This document shows positions 11,610-20,229 of a stretch of 64,000 nt of DNA, one piece after another; the stretch's first letter is position 1; each line of letters begins with the position of its first letter. The notes beneath the pieces were generated by a model. It was not told the DNA's origin and did not search any database. It saw only the letters and a list, made by a program, of their open reading frames with translations. The stretch is from Actinomycetota bacterium. GTDB lineage: Bacteria; Actinomycetota; Actinomycetes; Nanopelagicales; Nanopelagicaceae. Location of the stretch: assembly GCA_009698615.1 (NCBI GenBank), contig WLPU01000007.1:17972-81971 (forward strand), in the 5' to 3' direction. The position numbers and the translations under genes were made by a program.

Positions 11610-12398
11610 TTAGTGCTCATCTGCCAACGCGCCGGCGATATATAGCGCAGTAAGTAAAGTAAATATGTAAGCCTGGAGACATTCAATTCCGAGCTCAAAA
11701 AATGATAATCCGACGGCAAATCCGAAAGAGAAGATGCTGAGAATTTTCATGAGGATTGTGCTTGTGAGTAAATACTTACCGCCCATTGTAAAAACAAGTA
11801 GAAGTAAGTGGCCAGCAAACATATTTGCAAACAAACGAAGCGAAAGAGTTGCTGGGCGAATTATGAAATATGTGGCAAATTCAACTGGTGTGAGGATGAC
11901 ATAAATATATTTTGGGACACCGGGCATGAAGCAGATGTCCTTGATGTATTTCACGAGGCCATGGCGGCGAATTCCGACGGTGTGATAAACGAAATAGGTA
12001 AAGATTGCAAGGGCAATGGGGAAACCAATATGCGACATCGTTGGGAACTGAAGTAGTGGGATTACTCCGAAGATGTTGTTACACAGTACAAAGGTGAAGA
12101 GCGTGAACAAGAATGGTATGAACTTTAAGAATTCTGGCCCAATGACTTCTTCGCCCAAGCTATGGCGGACAAAGGAGTAGACACCTTCGCCAGCAAATTG
12201 AAGTCTGGAAGGCACGATGGCCGCTTTACGGGAGGAGGCAATAAAGAAGACTGAAATCAAGACAACTGAAAGGCCAACAAGGAGTACAGGCTTAGTTCCC
12301 AAAATATTTGTGCCAAAGATTGGGTGAAAAAAGAAGTCGGCACTACTAGGTGGGACAAATCCATCCCCAGCCATATGTAGTGAAACGGACAAAATCAA
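11610..12398 (-). CDS. atpB: F0F1 ATP synthase a subunit
   Basis: Stator channel subunit of F0, 262 residues with five to six membrane helices. The essential arginine is in SLRLFANMFAGHLLLL, the hallmark of the family. The N-terminus (residues 1-35) is predicted to face outside. It is the first structural gene of the atp operon after the two small AtpI/AtpZ-like genes. Confidence 0.96.
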   Translation of the reverse strand: MILSVSLHMAGDGFVPPSSADFFFHPIFGTNILGTKPVLLVGLSVVLISVFFIASSRKAAIVPSRLQFAGEGVYSFVRHSLGEEVIGPEFLKFIPFLFTLFTFVLCNNIFGVIPLLQFPTMSHIGFPIALAIFTYFVYHTVGIRRHGLVKYIKDICFMPGVPKYIYVILTPVEFATYFIIRPATLSLRLFANMFAGHLLLLVFTMGGKYLLTSTILMKILSIFSFGFAVGLSFFELGIECLQAYIFTLLTALYIAGALADEH

Positions 12399-12491
12399 AC
12401 TCCCTTAAATGTCTTGATGGAGTGCTCTCGTACGGGCTTTCGGGGCTTAACTTAGAGCCTCGGGTCGCGATCTGCCAAACCGAGGAAGGGG

Positions 12492-12680
12492 TTATTCTCG
12501 AATAAAGCGAAGCCAAATCAGGGATAAACCAGCGGTCAGACCGACGACGAGTCCGACAAAGACCAAGATATGCAACTTAAAGAAATGGTCTGCAAGTGCT
12601 CCTACCCCGCCCCAAAAGGCCAACCCAGAAATAAGGTAGGCCAAAATTGTCCAAAAAGCGTTGTCATCTTGCTTGACCAT
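12492..12680 (-). CDS. small AtpZ/AtpI-like membrane protein
   Basis: A 62-residue protein with two membrane helices (about residues 9-29 and 35-57) separated by a short loop with ALADHFF. Position and topology match the small AtpZ/AtpI-type proteins encoded before atpB in many bacteria, proposed to help c-ring assembly or cation balance. Sequence alone does not fix the role. The ribosome-binding site is AAAGGAG before the ATG. A 93-bp stretch without a gene follows before atpB. Confidence 0.75.
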   Translation of the reverse strand: MVKQDDNAFWTILAYLISGLAFWGGVGALADHFFKLHILVFVGLVVGLTAGLSLIWLRFIRE

Positions 12681-12738
12681 CCAAGGCTCCTTTGTTACCT
12701 GTTAACGACTTTGGAAATCTTTCGAGCCGGTTGGCGCT

Positions 12739-13149
12739 CTATTCCTTCTTTGGTAGCGGCAAGTGCAATTCCAACTTCAGAAATGCTCGAATCTCCCCTG
12801 CCAACCACGCCAAGGTTATCGCAATCGCCACTGCCCCAAAACTACGCCTATCTAGGCTTGCTTGATCGGTCGTCTTGATCATTATGACCAAAATTACACC
12901 CAGAATAATTACCTTAAGGAAATAAGAAAACATGGCCAGAACCATAGTTCTGATCGGATCAAGATTTCGGGAAATTTTAGAAATTATTAAGTGCACTGCA
13001 AAAAAACCCAGAACGATCACTTGAGCTACAAGTCCACCCAAGATTCCCGCCGATCCTCGCGTGAGGCCAACAATCAAGAGCCCGATCAGCCCAACAATAG
13101 TTGCAGGAATCACCGCACCCTTCCAGAGTTCCTTCTCTACTGATTGCAT
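12739..13149 (-). CDS. AtpI-like four-helix membrane protein
   Basis: A protein of 136 residues with four predicted membrane helices (around 12-30, 35-52, 68-92 and 104-120) and a basic C-terminus (KLELHLPLPKKE). By position (between the WecA-like gene and atpB) and topology this is the actinobacterial counterpart of ATP synthase protein I. The open frame continues 43 codons upstream with Cys-rich translation inside the WecA-like gene; the ATG at 13149 (MQSVEKELWKG) fits the hydrophobicity pattern. It overlaps the upstream stop by 1 bp. Confidence 0.75.
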   Translation of the reverse strand: MQSVEKELWKGAVIPATIVGLIGLLIVGLTRGSAGILGGLVAQVIVLGFFAVHLIISKISRNLDPIRTMVLAMFSYFLKVIILGVILVIMIKTTDQASLDRRSFGAVAIAITLAWLAGEIRAFLKLELHLPLPKKE

Positions 13150-14225
13150 TAAGAAATCTTTTTTGTTGATCTCGTGAGGAGAAACGAAAAGACCGCAAGA
13201 GAGAATGCAACAAGACCTGCAATCCACAATGGGGTAAACGCGGCAACGGTGACAGGAATTGCAATCGTTCCAGTCCATGAATACATAATCAGTGCCGTGC
13301 GTTCATGTGAGTGACCTGCACTTAAGAGACGATGGTGCAAATGTTCTTTATCTGGGGCAAAGGGAGATCGACCAGCAAATGATCGTCTTAGTACGGCAAG
13401 AACTAAATCAACAAGCGGAATCGCAAGAACCGCAAATGGCAATAAGAGTGGGAGTAGGGCAGGCCCATTGCCTTCAGCCGTAATTGCATTTGCATCAACT
13501 TGACCCGTTAGGGTGATTGAAGCGGCTGCAAGAAGTAGCCCTAGGAACATCGACCCCGAATCGCCCATGAATATGCGTGCGGGATGTGAATTATGAGGCA
13601 GAAAACCAATACAGACGCCAATAATTACTGCAGTGACCAATGATGGCGAACCTGCTCGGCTAAATCCATAAACGACTGCGAGTAGATAGGCGAATGCAAA
13701 AAATGATGCACCGGAGATAGCAACTATGCCTGCGGCCAGCCCATCTAAGCCGTCAATGAAATTAACTGCGTTAATTGTCACTAAGACTATGAGGACTGTG
13801 AGAAATTGACCGATGCTAGAAGGCAATGTGAGCACGCCATTAATTGGTAACCAGAGAATCTGAATTCCATACAAGAGCAAAATTCCTGCAGCAAGGGCTT
13901 GGCCGGCAAGTTTAGTCAGAGCGTCTAATTGAAAACGATCATCAGCCATCCCTAAGACGATCACGAAAGTGGATGCTAAAAAGATTCCCTGAAGCTCGTG
14001 GCCGAAAGCCTCTCCCACAAGGGATAAGTGATTAACAATTACAAAAGTGATTGCCATGGCAATCCACATTGCAAGACCGCCCCAACGAGCTGTAGGTGTC
14101 GTGTGAACATCGCGACTTCTGATTTGCGCAACTGCGCCAGATCTCTCAGCTAATTTTTTCACAAAAGGAGTGATCAGATAACACAAAGCTGCTGCTAGCA
14201 GCGTAGTGACTAGATACTCACGCAT
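13149..14225 (-). CDS. WecA/MraY-family undecaprenyl-phosphate N-acetylhexosaminyl-1-phosphate transferase
   Basis: A polytopic membrane enzyme of 358 residues with about ten helices that starts lipid-linked glycan synthesis by moving sugar-1-phosphate from a UDP-sugar to undecaprenyl phosphate. The Asp pairs typical of the family are visible: LGMADDRFQLD, NAVNFIDGLDGLAAG and MGDSGSMFLG; HLHHRLL matches the WecA-type cytoplasmic motif. Its place directly before the atp genes is the same as the M. tuberculosis wecA (rfe) gene. The product sugar, and whether it serves an arabinogalactan-like linker or another wall polymer, cannot be told here. Confidence 0.9.
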   Translation of the reverse strand: MREYLVTTLLAAALCYLITPFVKKLAERSGAVAQIRSRDVHTTPTARWGGLAMWIAMAITFVIVNHLSLVGEAFGHELQGIFLASTFVIVLGMADDRFQLDALTKLAGQALAAGILLLYGIQILWLPINGVLTLPSSIGQFLTVLIVLVTINAVNFIDGLDGLAAGIVAISGASFFAFAYLLAVVYGFSRAGSPSLVTAVIIGVCIGFLPHNSHPARIFMGDSGSMFLGLLLAAASITLTGQVDANAITAEGNGPALLPLLLPFAVLAIPLVDLVLAVLRRSFAGRSPFAPDKEHLHHRLLSAGHSHERTALIMYSWTGTIAIPVTVAAFTPLWIAGLVAFSLAVFSFLLTRSTKKIS

Positions 14226-14242
14226 TTTTTGAAGCCAACTTC

Positions 14243-15508
14243 CTAGGCGCTATAGATTGGAAAGCGTGCAGTGAGTTGATGGACTTCTGATCGGATTTGA
14301 GCCAAAACTTTTTCGTCCTCGGATGCAATTGCTCGCGCGATGAAGGAAGCAATCAGCTTCATCTCGGGTGCGCCCATACCTTGGGTTGTAGTTGCAGCAG
14401 ATCCCACACGGATACCGCTTGTTACTGCTGGTGATTCAGGATCAAAAGGAATTGCGTTTTTGTTAAGCACTATGCCCGCAGAGTCACAGCGTTGATCTGC
14501 AACTTTTCCATTAACTTTGGTGCTCCTTATATCAATCAAAGCTAAGTGGGTCTGAGTGCCCCCAGAAACAGCACGCATGCCTTCATCTTCTAGCGATGCG
14601 GCCAGGACTTTGCAGTTTGCAATAACATTTTTTGCATACTGTTGGTAGGCAGGTGTTGCGCACTCTTTGAGAGCAATTGCCTTGCCAGCAACTGCTGACA
14701 TGATGGGTCCGCCTTGCATTCCAGGGAAAACAGCCTTATCAATGGCTGCTGCATGCTCGGCCTTACTTAAAATCATGCCACCGCGCGGGCCACGCAAAAC
14801 TTTATGAGTAGTGAAAGAAACTACGTCTGCAAAGGGAACTGGGGATGGAATCGCCTTTCCCGCAACTAAGCCAATGAAGTGAGCGGCATCGACCCACATG
14901 ATCGCGCCAACTTCATCACAGATCGAGCGGACCTTTTCAAAGTCAATCAAGCTCGGATAAGCGGTGGCGCCTGTACAAATCATCTTTGGCTTGTTAGCGA
15001 TTGCTGCCTCACGAAGTTCATCGTAATCAATAAGTTCGTTATCTTGGCGAACACCGTAGGAAACAATATTGAACCACTTGCCAGAGAAATTTACTTTGGC
15101 TCCGTGCGTGAGGTGGCCTCCGTGAGGCAAGGACATTGCCAAAATCGTATCTCCGGGTTTAGTAAACGCCGAGTAAACCGCGATATTGGCAGTGGCTCCA
15201 GAATGAGGTTGAACGTTCGCATGATCTGCGCCAAAGAGTGACTTTGCGCGATCGATGGCAATAGTCTCGGCTATATCTACTTCTTCACATCCGCCGTAAT
15301 AACGCTTACCTGGATACCCTTCGGCATACTTATTCGACAGCGTAGAACCCATAGCTGCAAGTACAGCGCGCGATGTGAAATTCTCGCTGGCAATGAGTTG
15401 CAGATCTGTTTGCTGGCGGTGAAGTTCTGAAAGCAAAACTGCCGCAATATCTGGATCTTGGCGAGAGAGTAGATCGAAATCTGGACCGTAAAAGGGAGTA
15501 TTTGCCAT
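14243..15508 (-). CDS. glyA: serine hydroxymethyltransferase
   Basis: A PLP enzyme that converts serine and tetrahydrofolate to glycine and methylene-THF; 421 residues. The PLP-binding lysine lies in VVSFTTHKVLRGPRGG, with WVDAAHFIGL upstream and NKYAEGYPGKRYYGG near residue 60. All family blocks are present. A TAGGCT hexamer stands 6 bp before the ATG in the 20-bp gap after the Sua5-like gene, which suggests its own leaderless promoter besides read-through. Confidence 0.97.
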   Translation of the reverse strand: MANTPFYGPDFDLLSRQDPDIAAVLLSELHRQQTDLQLIASENFTSRAVLAAMGSTLSNKYAEGYPGKRYYGGCEEVDIAETIAIDRAKSLFGADHANVQPHSGATANIAVYSAFTKPGDTILAMSLPHGGHLTHGAKVNFSGKWFNIVSYGVRQDNELIDYDELREAAIANKPKMICTGATAYPSLIDFEKVRSICDEVGAIMWVDAAHFIGLVAGKAIPSPVPFADVVSFTTHKVLRGPRGGMILSKAEHAAAIDKAVFPGMQGGPIMSAVAGKAIALKECATPAYQQYAKNVIANCKVLAASLEDEGMRAVSGGTQTHLALIDIRSTKVNGKVADQRCDSAGIVLNKNAIPFDPESPAVTSGIRVGSAATTTQGMGAPEMKLIASFIARAIASEDEKVLAQIRSEVHQLTARFPIYSA

Positions 15509-15514
15509 GTCCGT

Positions 15515-15520
15515 AGCCTA
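15515..15520 (-). promoter_or_regulatory. -10 element TAGGCT of a leaderless promoter (glyA)
   Basis: Minus-strand TAGGCT followed by ACGGAC and then the ATG of glyA, so transcription would start at the initiation codon. The hexamer is also part of a short inverted repeat, GTAGCC-tatt-GGCTAC on the plus strand, in the gap between the Sua5-like gene and glyA; that repeat could have a regulatory role or be chance. Confidence 0.45.
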
Positions 15521-15528
15521 TTGGCTAC

Positions 15529-16155
15529 CTAAGAATTAACAGAGTCTGCGCGTGTAATTTCCGGCACGTGGACCAGCAAATCCTCAAAAGTTATTGCTCC
15601 TTCACGAAGCATGCGAACCGAATTGCCTTTGGCAACCACCACTGTTGAAAGGGGCCCAGCAACGAGATCGCCCATGTCACAGATTCGAATAATTTCATGT
15701 GTGGAATTTTGCAATTTGCTGATGTGAAGTAGTGGAGGTTCGCCAGATTGAGCTGCACTTGCACAAGCGAGGGGTCCTGTCTTACCTAAGAGTTCTAGAA
15801 CAAATCCTGATTGTGGAGCTCTTACCGAAACAGAATCTAATTTCCGATCATCGCCCAGATCCCAATTCAAGCCAACTTGAGGTTGGAGGTTAAGGGTGAG
15901 GAGCCCCGGCCAAAATTTATTCATGAGCACATCCGCCGCTGGTGGGATCTGGCGAATTACTCCCACTGCAGTTTTGGCACTTGGCACAAGAACTTGCGAG
16001 GTTACCCCGGGAGCATCTTCACGCAAGACGTGCATAGTGCGAACGGCATCATGGCTGAATGCATCAACTAGATAGACATATCCGTGTTCTAAAGGAGCAA
16101 CCACAACATAACCCGAGGCTATCCATTGTGCTGCTTGGTCTACTGTTGGAATCAT
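15529..16155 (-). CDS. divergent Sua5/YrdC/YciO-family protein
   Basis: A 208-residue protein in the place and general pattern of threonylcarbamoyl-AMP synthase (TsaC/Sua5), which makes the intermediate for t6A37 in ANN-decoding tRNAs. Family remnants are visible: FWPGLLTLNL, SVSVRAP, and SAAQSGEPP (SANISGEPP in homologues). The N-terminal motif PTDTVYG is replaced by PLEHGYVY, and the KxR motif region reads VLREDAPGVTSQ without the expected lysine. These residues bind threonine, bicarbonate and ATP in known enzymes, so activity is doubtful. It directly follows prmC (2-bp gap), the usual actinobacterial context. It may be a fast-evolving TsaC, or a YciO-like relative with the active TsaC elsewhere. 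Confidence 0.75.
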   Translation of the reverse strand: MIPTVDQAAQWIASGYVVVAPLEHGYVYLVDAFSHDAVRTMHVLREDAPGVTSQVLVPSAKTAVGVIRQIPPAADVLMNKFWPGLLTLNLQPQVGLNWDLGDDRKLDSVSVRAPQSGFVLELLGKTGPLACASAAQSGEPPLLHISKLQNSTHEIIRICDMGDLVAGPLSTVVVAKGNSVRMLREGAITFEDLLVHVPEITRADSVNS

Positions 16156-16157
16156 TC

Positions 16158-17006
16158 TTAGTTTCTCGTTGCTGTCGTCCAGCGTGGTCTATTCGTTAAA
16201 TCATTGTGTAATTTAATCTCATGAAAGTTTTCGCTTAAAGCCTTTGCTACTGCGGGACCCTGTTCTTCTCCGTGTTCTGTCACAAATAAACCTTCTGATT
16301 TAAGCAACCGTGCTGCGGCCCTATAAAACCGCTTTGGAATGTCCATTCCATCAGGTCCGCCGAATAGTGCAATGTGTGGTTCAAAATCTTTTACTTCAGC
16401 AGGCAGTACTTCCTCACTGGGCACATAAGGCGGATTTGCGATAATGAGATCGGCCTTGACTCCCTGAAGAGCGGTGTCAACATCTTCTGCAACCACACGT
16501 ACTTCAGCACCGATTGCTTCTATGTTCTTGCGCAACCAATAAACAGCCTCTGGATCAACTTCCACCGCGATCACGCGAGATTGTGGGGATTGCGTGGCAA
16601 TAGCTAGCGCAAGTGATCCAGCACCTGCGCCCAAATCAATAACACTGGCAATCCCATCAAGGTTGTCGAGATGCTCAACAATGCGCTCAATCATTAATTC
16701 AGTCTCTGGTCTGGGAATTAAGACGCCAGGACCTACTTGTAATGTCAGGTCCCCGAAGTAGGCCAAACCGGTGATGTATTGAACCGGCTCATGTTTCAAG
16801 CGGCGCTTAATAAGTTGGTCATAGTCTTCAAGTAATTCGGCACTTTCATCGAAGTTTTTTAATGCGTTTTCCACGCGAATTGGATTATGTAAATCCATCC
16901 GACTGAGTCCGAGCAGATGTGCCAATAAGTGTTCAGCATCTACTTCTTCAAAGCCAGCGGACGCTAACTCTTTCTTTGCTGGTTTGAGCACATCTCGCAC
17001 GATCAC
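16158..17006 (-). CDS. prmC: peptide chain release factor N5-glutamine methyltransferase
   Basis: It methylates the Gln of the GGQ motif in RF1 and RF2 using SAM. The protein has 282 residues: a helical N-terminal domain that binds the release factor, then a Rossmann methyltransferase with SAM loop VIDLGAGAGSLALAIA and catalytic motif NPPYVP (around residues 190-200). It begins with GTG and lies 12 bp after prfA, its substrate gene, a nearly universal pairing. Confidence 0.95.
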   Translation of the reverse strand: MIVRDVLKPAKKELASAGFEEVDAEHLLAHLLGLSRMDLHNPIRVENALKNFDESAELLEDYDQLIKRRLKHEPVQYITGLAYFGDLTLQVGPGVLIPRPETELMIERIVEHLDNLDGIASVIDLGAGAGSLALAIATQSPQSRVIAVEVDPEAVYWLRKNIEAIGAEVRVVAEDVDTALQGVKADLIIANPPYVPSEEVLPAEVKDFEPHIALFGGPDGMDIPKRFYRAAARLLKSEGLFVTEHGEEQGPAVAKALSENFHEIKLHNDLTNRPRWTTATRN

Positions 17007-17018
17007 CGTTGCACCGTA

Positions 17019-18104
17019 TTAACTTGTTGCGGCTAACTTGGCTGCTTTGTCTGCATCCAAAAGTGCTTGAATCATCGGATCAAGTTCTCCGTCTAATACT
17101 GCGTCAAGATTACTTGCCTTGAAATTAACGCGATGATCGCTAATTCGGTTTTCTGGGTAGTTATAAGTTCGAATTCGCTCGCTTCGATCTACCGTGCGAA
17201 CTTGGCTTTTACGTTCTGCCGATGCTGCCTCTTGGGCTGCTTCTTGGGCTGCAAGAAGCATACGAGCCCGCAAAATACGAAGTGCAGATTCTTTGTTTTG
17301 TAGTTGGCTCTTTTCGTTCTGGCACGAAACAACAATTCCGGTTGGCACATGCGTGATTCGAACCGCTGAATCTGTTGTGTTAACGCTTTGGCCACCAGGA
17401 CCGCTCGAGCGGTACACATCGATCCGAAGATCATTCATATTGATTTCGACTTCTACTTCTTCGGCTTCAGGCAAGACCATCACGCCAGCAGCAGATGTAT
17501 GAATACGTCCTTGTGATTCAGTTTCGGGAACTCGTTGTACGCGATGTACGCCGCCTTCGAATTTCAAACGAGCATAGGGAGATTTGCCAGGTTCTGGAAT
17601 TCCTTTTGACTTCACCGCTACCGAAAGATCTTTATACCCACCTAGATCACTTTCGGTTGCATCGATAATTTCGGTTTTCCAGCCATGTTTTTCTGCATAC
17701 CGAAGATACATGCGCAACAAGTCTCCAGCAAAGAGTGCAGACTCGTCTCCACCTGCTCCAGCCTTAATTTCTAAAATGACATCGCGATCATCATTGGGGT
17801 CTCGAGGTAGCAATAGCTCTTCAAGTTTCGTTGCAGCGTTATCGCGCGCTAATTCAAGTCCGGCAACTTCGGCAGCGAAATCTGCATCAACTTCTGCTAA
17901 TTCTTTCGCCGCTGCAAGGTCATCTTCAGCAGTTCGCCACTGACGAAAGCCTGCAACCACTGGACCAAGTTGGGCATAGCGGCGACCCAATTGGCGCGCT
18001 TTGCCTTGATCATTATGGATGGTCGGATCTGCCATCTGCGCTTCAAGGATTGCATACTCACTCACGAGTTCATGGGCTAAGGCAAAGCGATCTTCGTTGC
18101 TCAT
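17019..18104 (-). CDS. prfA: peptide chain release factor 1
   Basis: Recognises UAA and UAG and triggers peptide release. The 361 residues contain the GGQ tripeptide in [18 protein letters not shown] (near residue 235) and the anticodon-mimic region upstream. A strong ribosome-binding site (AAGGAGG) lies 6-7 bp before the ATG. prmC follows immediately, so the factor and its modifying enzyme are made together. It is separated from rpmE by a strong hairpin terminator. Confidence 0.97.
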   Translation of the reverse strand: MSNEDRFALAHELVSEYAILEAQMADPTIHNDQGKARQLGRRYAQLGPVVAGFRQWRTAEDDLAAAKELAEVDADFAAEVAGLELARDNAATKLEELLLPRDPNDDRDVILEIKAGAGGDESALFAGDLLRMYLRYAEKHGWKTEIIDATESDLGGYKDLSVAVKSKGIPEPGKSPYARLKFEGGVHRVQRVPETESQGRIHTSAAGVMVLPEAEEVEVEINMNDLRIDVYRSSGPGGQSVNTTDSAVRITHVPTGIVVSCQNEKSQLQNKESALRILRARMLLAAQEAAQEAASAERKSQVRTVDRSERIRTYNYPENRISDHRVNFKASNLDAVLDGELDPMIQALLDADKAAKLAATS

Positions 18105-18159
18105 CTTTGCCTCCTTTTCTTGTCCGAGAATGAATGTGTGCGTTTATAGAGAAATAAAA

Positions 18160-18195
18160 AGACCGCAGCCGTTACGTAGGTAACGGATGCGGTCT
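18160..18195 (-). terminator. intrinsic terminator after rpmE
   Basis: A long inverted repeat with a GTAG loop: left arm AGACCGCA-GCC-GTTAC and right arm GTAAC-GGA-TGCGGTCT, 15 of 16 positions paired with one G/A mismatch. Read on the minus strand it is followed by TTTTTATTTC, so it ends transcription of rpmE before prfA, which then needs its own promoter or read-through. Confidence 0.88.
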
Positions 18196-18205
18196 AGTTA
18201 GAAAT

Positions 18206-18421
18206 CTACTTGGCGCCAGATTTTCCAAAGCGCTCTTCGAACTTCGCAACGCGTCCACCAGTGTCGAGAATTCTCTGCTTGCCTGTGTAGAAAGGATGGC
18301 AAACCGAACACACTTCAACATAGATAGAACCACTTGGGACAGTTGAGCGAGTTGTAAATGTCTCGCCGCAACCGCAGGTGACTTTAGTTTCACCATATTG
18401 CGGATGAATCTCTTTCTTCAT
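18206..18421 (-). CDS. rpmE: 50S ribosomal protein L31, zinc-binding type
   Basis: A 71-residue large-subunit protein that bridges to the small subunit. It begins MKKEIHPQY and carries four cysteines in VTCGCGETF and [12 protein letters not shown], which form the zinc site of the C+ form. In actinobacteria zinc-free paralogues are often made under Zur control when zinc is low; none is in this window. The ribosome-binding site is AAAGGGAA. It lies between rho and prfA, with a terminator after it. Confidence 0.96.
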   Translation of the reverse strand: MKKEIHPQYGETKVTCGCGETFTTRSTVPSGSIYVEVCSVCHPFYTGKQRILDTGGRVAKFEERFGKSGAK

Positions 18422-18535
18422 TTCATTTCCCTTTCATTGGACTGGGTCGTACCAATTACGTGAACCAGTTCGTGATGGCCTAAGGGTAACGCCGAGGTGC
18501 TTCCCTGAGGAAATCGATGGTTTTTTTACGCTTGC

Positions 18536-20098
18536 TTAGCCTTCGCTTCCGGGGCCAACCGTCGTCTTCTGGATCTGCATCAAGAATTCAACGTTGGACT
18601 TGGTGCCCTTCATCTTCTCTAGGAGAAGTTCTAGAGCTTGTTGTGGCTCAAGAGCATGAAGCACGCGACGAAGCTTCCAGACAATATTGAGCTCTTCGGT
18701 TCCCATAAGAATTTCTTCTTTACGAGTACCGGATGCAACAACGTTCACTGCAGGGAAGATGCGCTTATCGGCTAAGCGGCGGTCCAAAATAAGTTCCATG
18801 TTTCCAGTTCCCTTGAACTCTTCGAAAATAACTTCATCCATACGAGAACCAGTATCGACAAGGGCTGTAGCCAAAATAGTGAGAGATCCACCGTCTTCGA
18901 TATTACGTGCTGCTCCAAAGAACTTCTTAGGTGGGTACAACGCAGCAGAATCAACGCCTCCAGAAAGAATGCGACCACTTGCAGGAGCTGCGATGTTGTA
19001 CGCACGACCCAAGCGAGTAATCGAGTCAAGGAGTACGACGACATCGTGGCCTAGCTCGACCAATCGTTTTGCGCGTTCGATCGCTAACTCTGCAACTGTG
19101 GTGTGATCATCTGCTGGGCGATCGAAGGTAGAAGCAATAACTTCACCCTTCACTGAACGCTGCATATCCGTAACTTCTTCTGGGCGCTCATCAACAAGGA
19201 CGACCATCAAGTGACACTCAGGGTTATTGGTTGTGATGGCGTTTGCAATTGCTTGCAAAACCATGGTCTTACCAGCCTTAGGTGGCGAAACAATCAATCC
19301 ACGCTGACCTTTACCGATTGGTGAAATCAAGTCGATAACGCGAGTAGTGAGAATGTTTGGTTCAGTCTCAAGACGCAAGCGCTCTTGTGGGTAAAGAGGA
19401 ACTAACTTTCCAAATTCAACACGGTTGCGTGCTTCATCTGGTTGCATTCCATTGATTGTTTCCAAAGTAATAAGGGCGTTGAACTTTTCGCGCCGTTCAC
19501 CCTCGCGAGCTTGGCGCACCTGACCTGTTACAACGTCGCCTTTTCTTAATCCATAGCGGCGTACTTGTTGTAGAGAAATGTAAACGTCGTTTGGACCCGG
19601 CAGGTATCCACCAGTACGAATAAATGCATAACTTTCGAGAATATCTACTAAGCCGCCAACTGGTACCAAGACATCATCTTCAGAGAGCACTGGCTCGCGT
19701 TCTTCGCGTTGCCCCGCAGAACGATCTCCTCGGTCACCGCGATCACGAGAGCGACCACGATCTCGTCCACGATCTCTTCCGCGTCCACGATCTGAGCTTT
19801 CAAAGTTACGGTCATCACTTTTCGATTCTTGTGAATCGCCTTCAGGGTCTTCGCTCTTTTCAGAATCTTGGCGCTTTTTGTTGCGGTTGTTATTTCGTTC
19901 GGTTCGCTTTGCTTCGCGTTCTAATTTTGCAGCTTCGCGATTAGCCGCTTGCAAGTCACTAATGGCCTGCACAAGTGCAGATTTCTTCATCTTGCCGGCG
20001 CCCTCGACTCCTAATTGGCCAGCAACTTCTTGAAGTTGTGGCAGGAGCATGGAAGATAACTCAGGGCTGCTCGAGCGTACGGTTGTTTCAGTTGTCAT
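18536..20098 (-). CDS. rho: transcription termination factor Rho with Arg/Asp-rich insertion
   Basis: An RNA-dependent helicase of 520 residues that ends transcription. The N-terminal part (about residues 55-135) is a low-complexity insertion rich in Arg, Asp, Ser and Gly, with repeated RGRDRGRD-like units, as is common in actinobacterial Rho. Next come the RNA-binding cold-shock domain (GYLPGPNDVYISLQQVRRYG) and the ATPase with P-loop SPPKAGKTMVLQAI and Walker B VVVLLDSITRLGRAYN. The arm may aid RNA binding or phase separation; that is inference. It is transcribed alone between thrB and rpmE. Confidence 0.97.
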   Translation of the reverse strand: MTTETTVRSSSPELSSMLLPQLQEVAGQLGVEGAGKMKKSALVQAISDLQAANREAAKLEREAKRTERNNNRNKKRQDSEKSEDPEGDSQESKSDDRNFESSDRGRGRDRGRDRGRSRDRGDRGDRSAGQREEREPVLSEDDVLVPVGGLVDILESYAFIRTGGYLPGPNDVYISLQQVRRYGLRKGDVVTGQVRQAREGERREKFNALITLETINGMQPDEARNRVEFGKLVPLYPQERLRLETEPNILTTRVIDLISPIGKGQRGLIVSPPKAGKTMVLQAIANAITTNNPECHLMVVLVDERPEEVTDMQRSVKGEVIASTFDRPADDHTTVAELAIERAKRLVELGHDVVVLLDSITRLGRAYNIAAPASGRILSGGVDSAALYPPKKFFGAARNIEDGGSLTILATALVDTGSRMDEVIFEEFKGTGNMELILDRRLADKRIFPAVNVVASGTRKEEILMGTEELNIVWKLRRVLHALEPQQALELLLEKMKGTKSNVEFLMQIQKTTVGPGSEG

Positions 20099-20229
20099 TG
20101 AGCTTCATTTCAGTTATGGGAATAGTCCCGTGATTTTTTCTTTTGATTATCTGAATTGTCTTTACGCCATTAGGCGAATCAGATAGGGAAATCGTAGCAT
20201 CCCGATCAGGAATGGCACAACTGGCAAAT

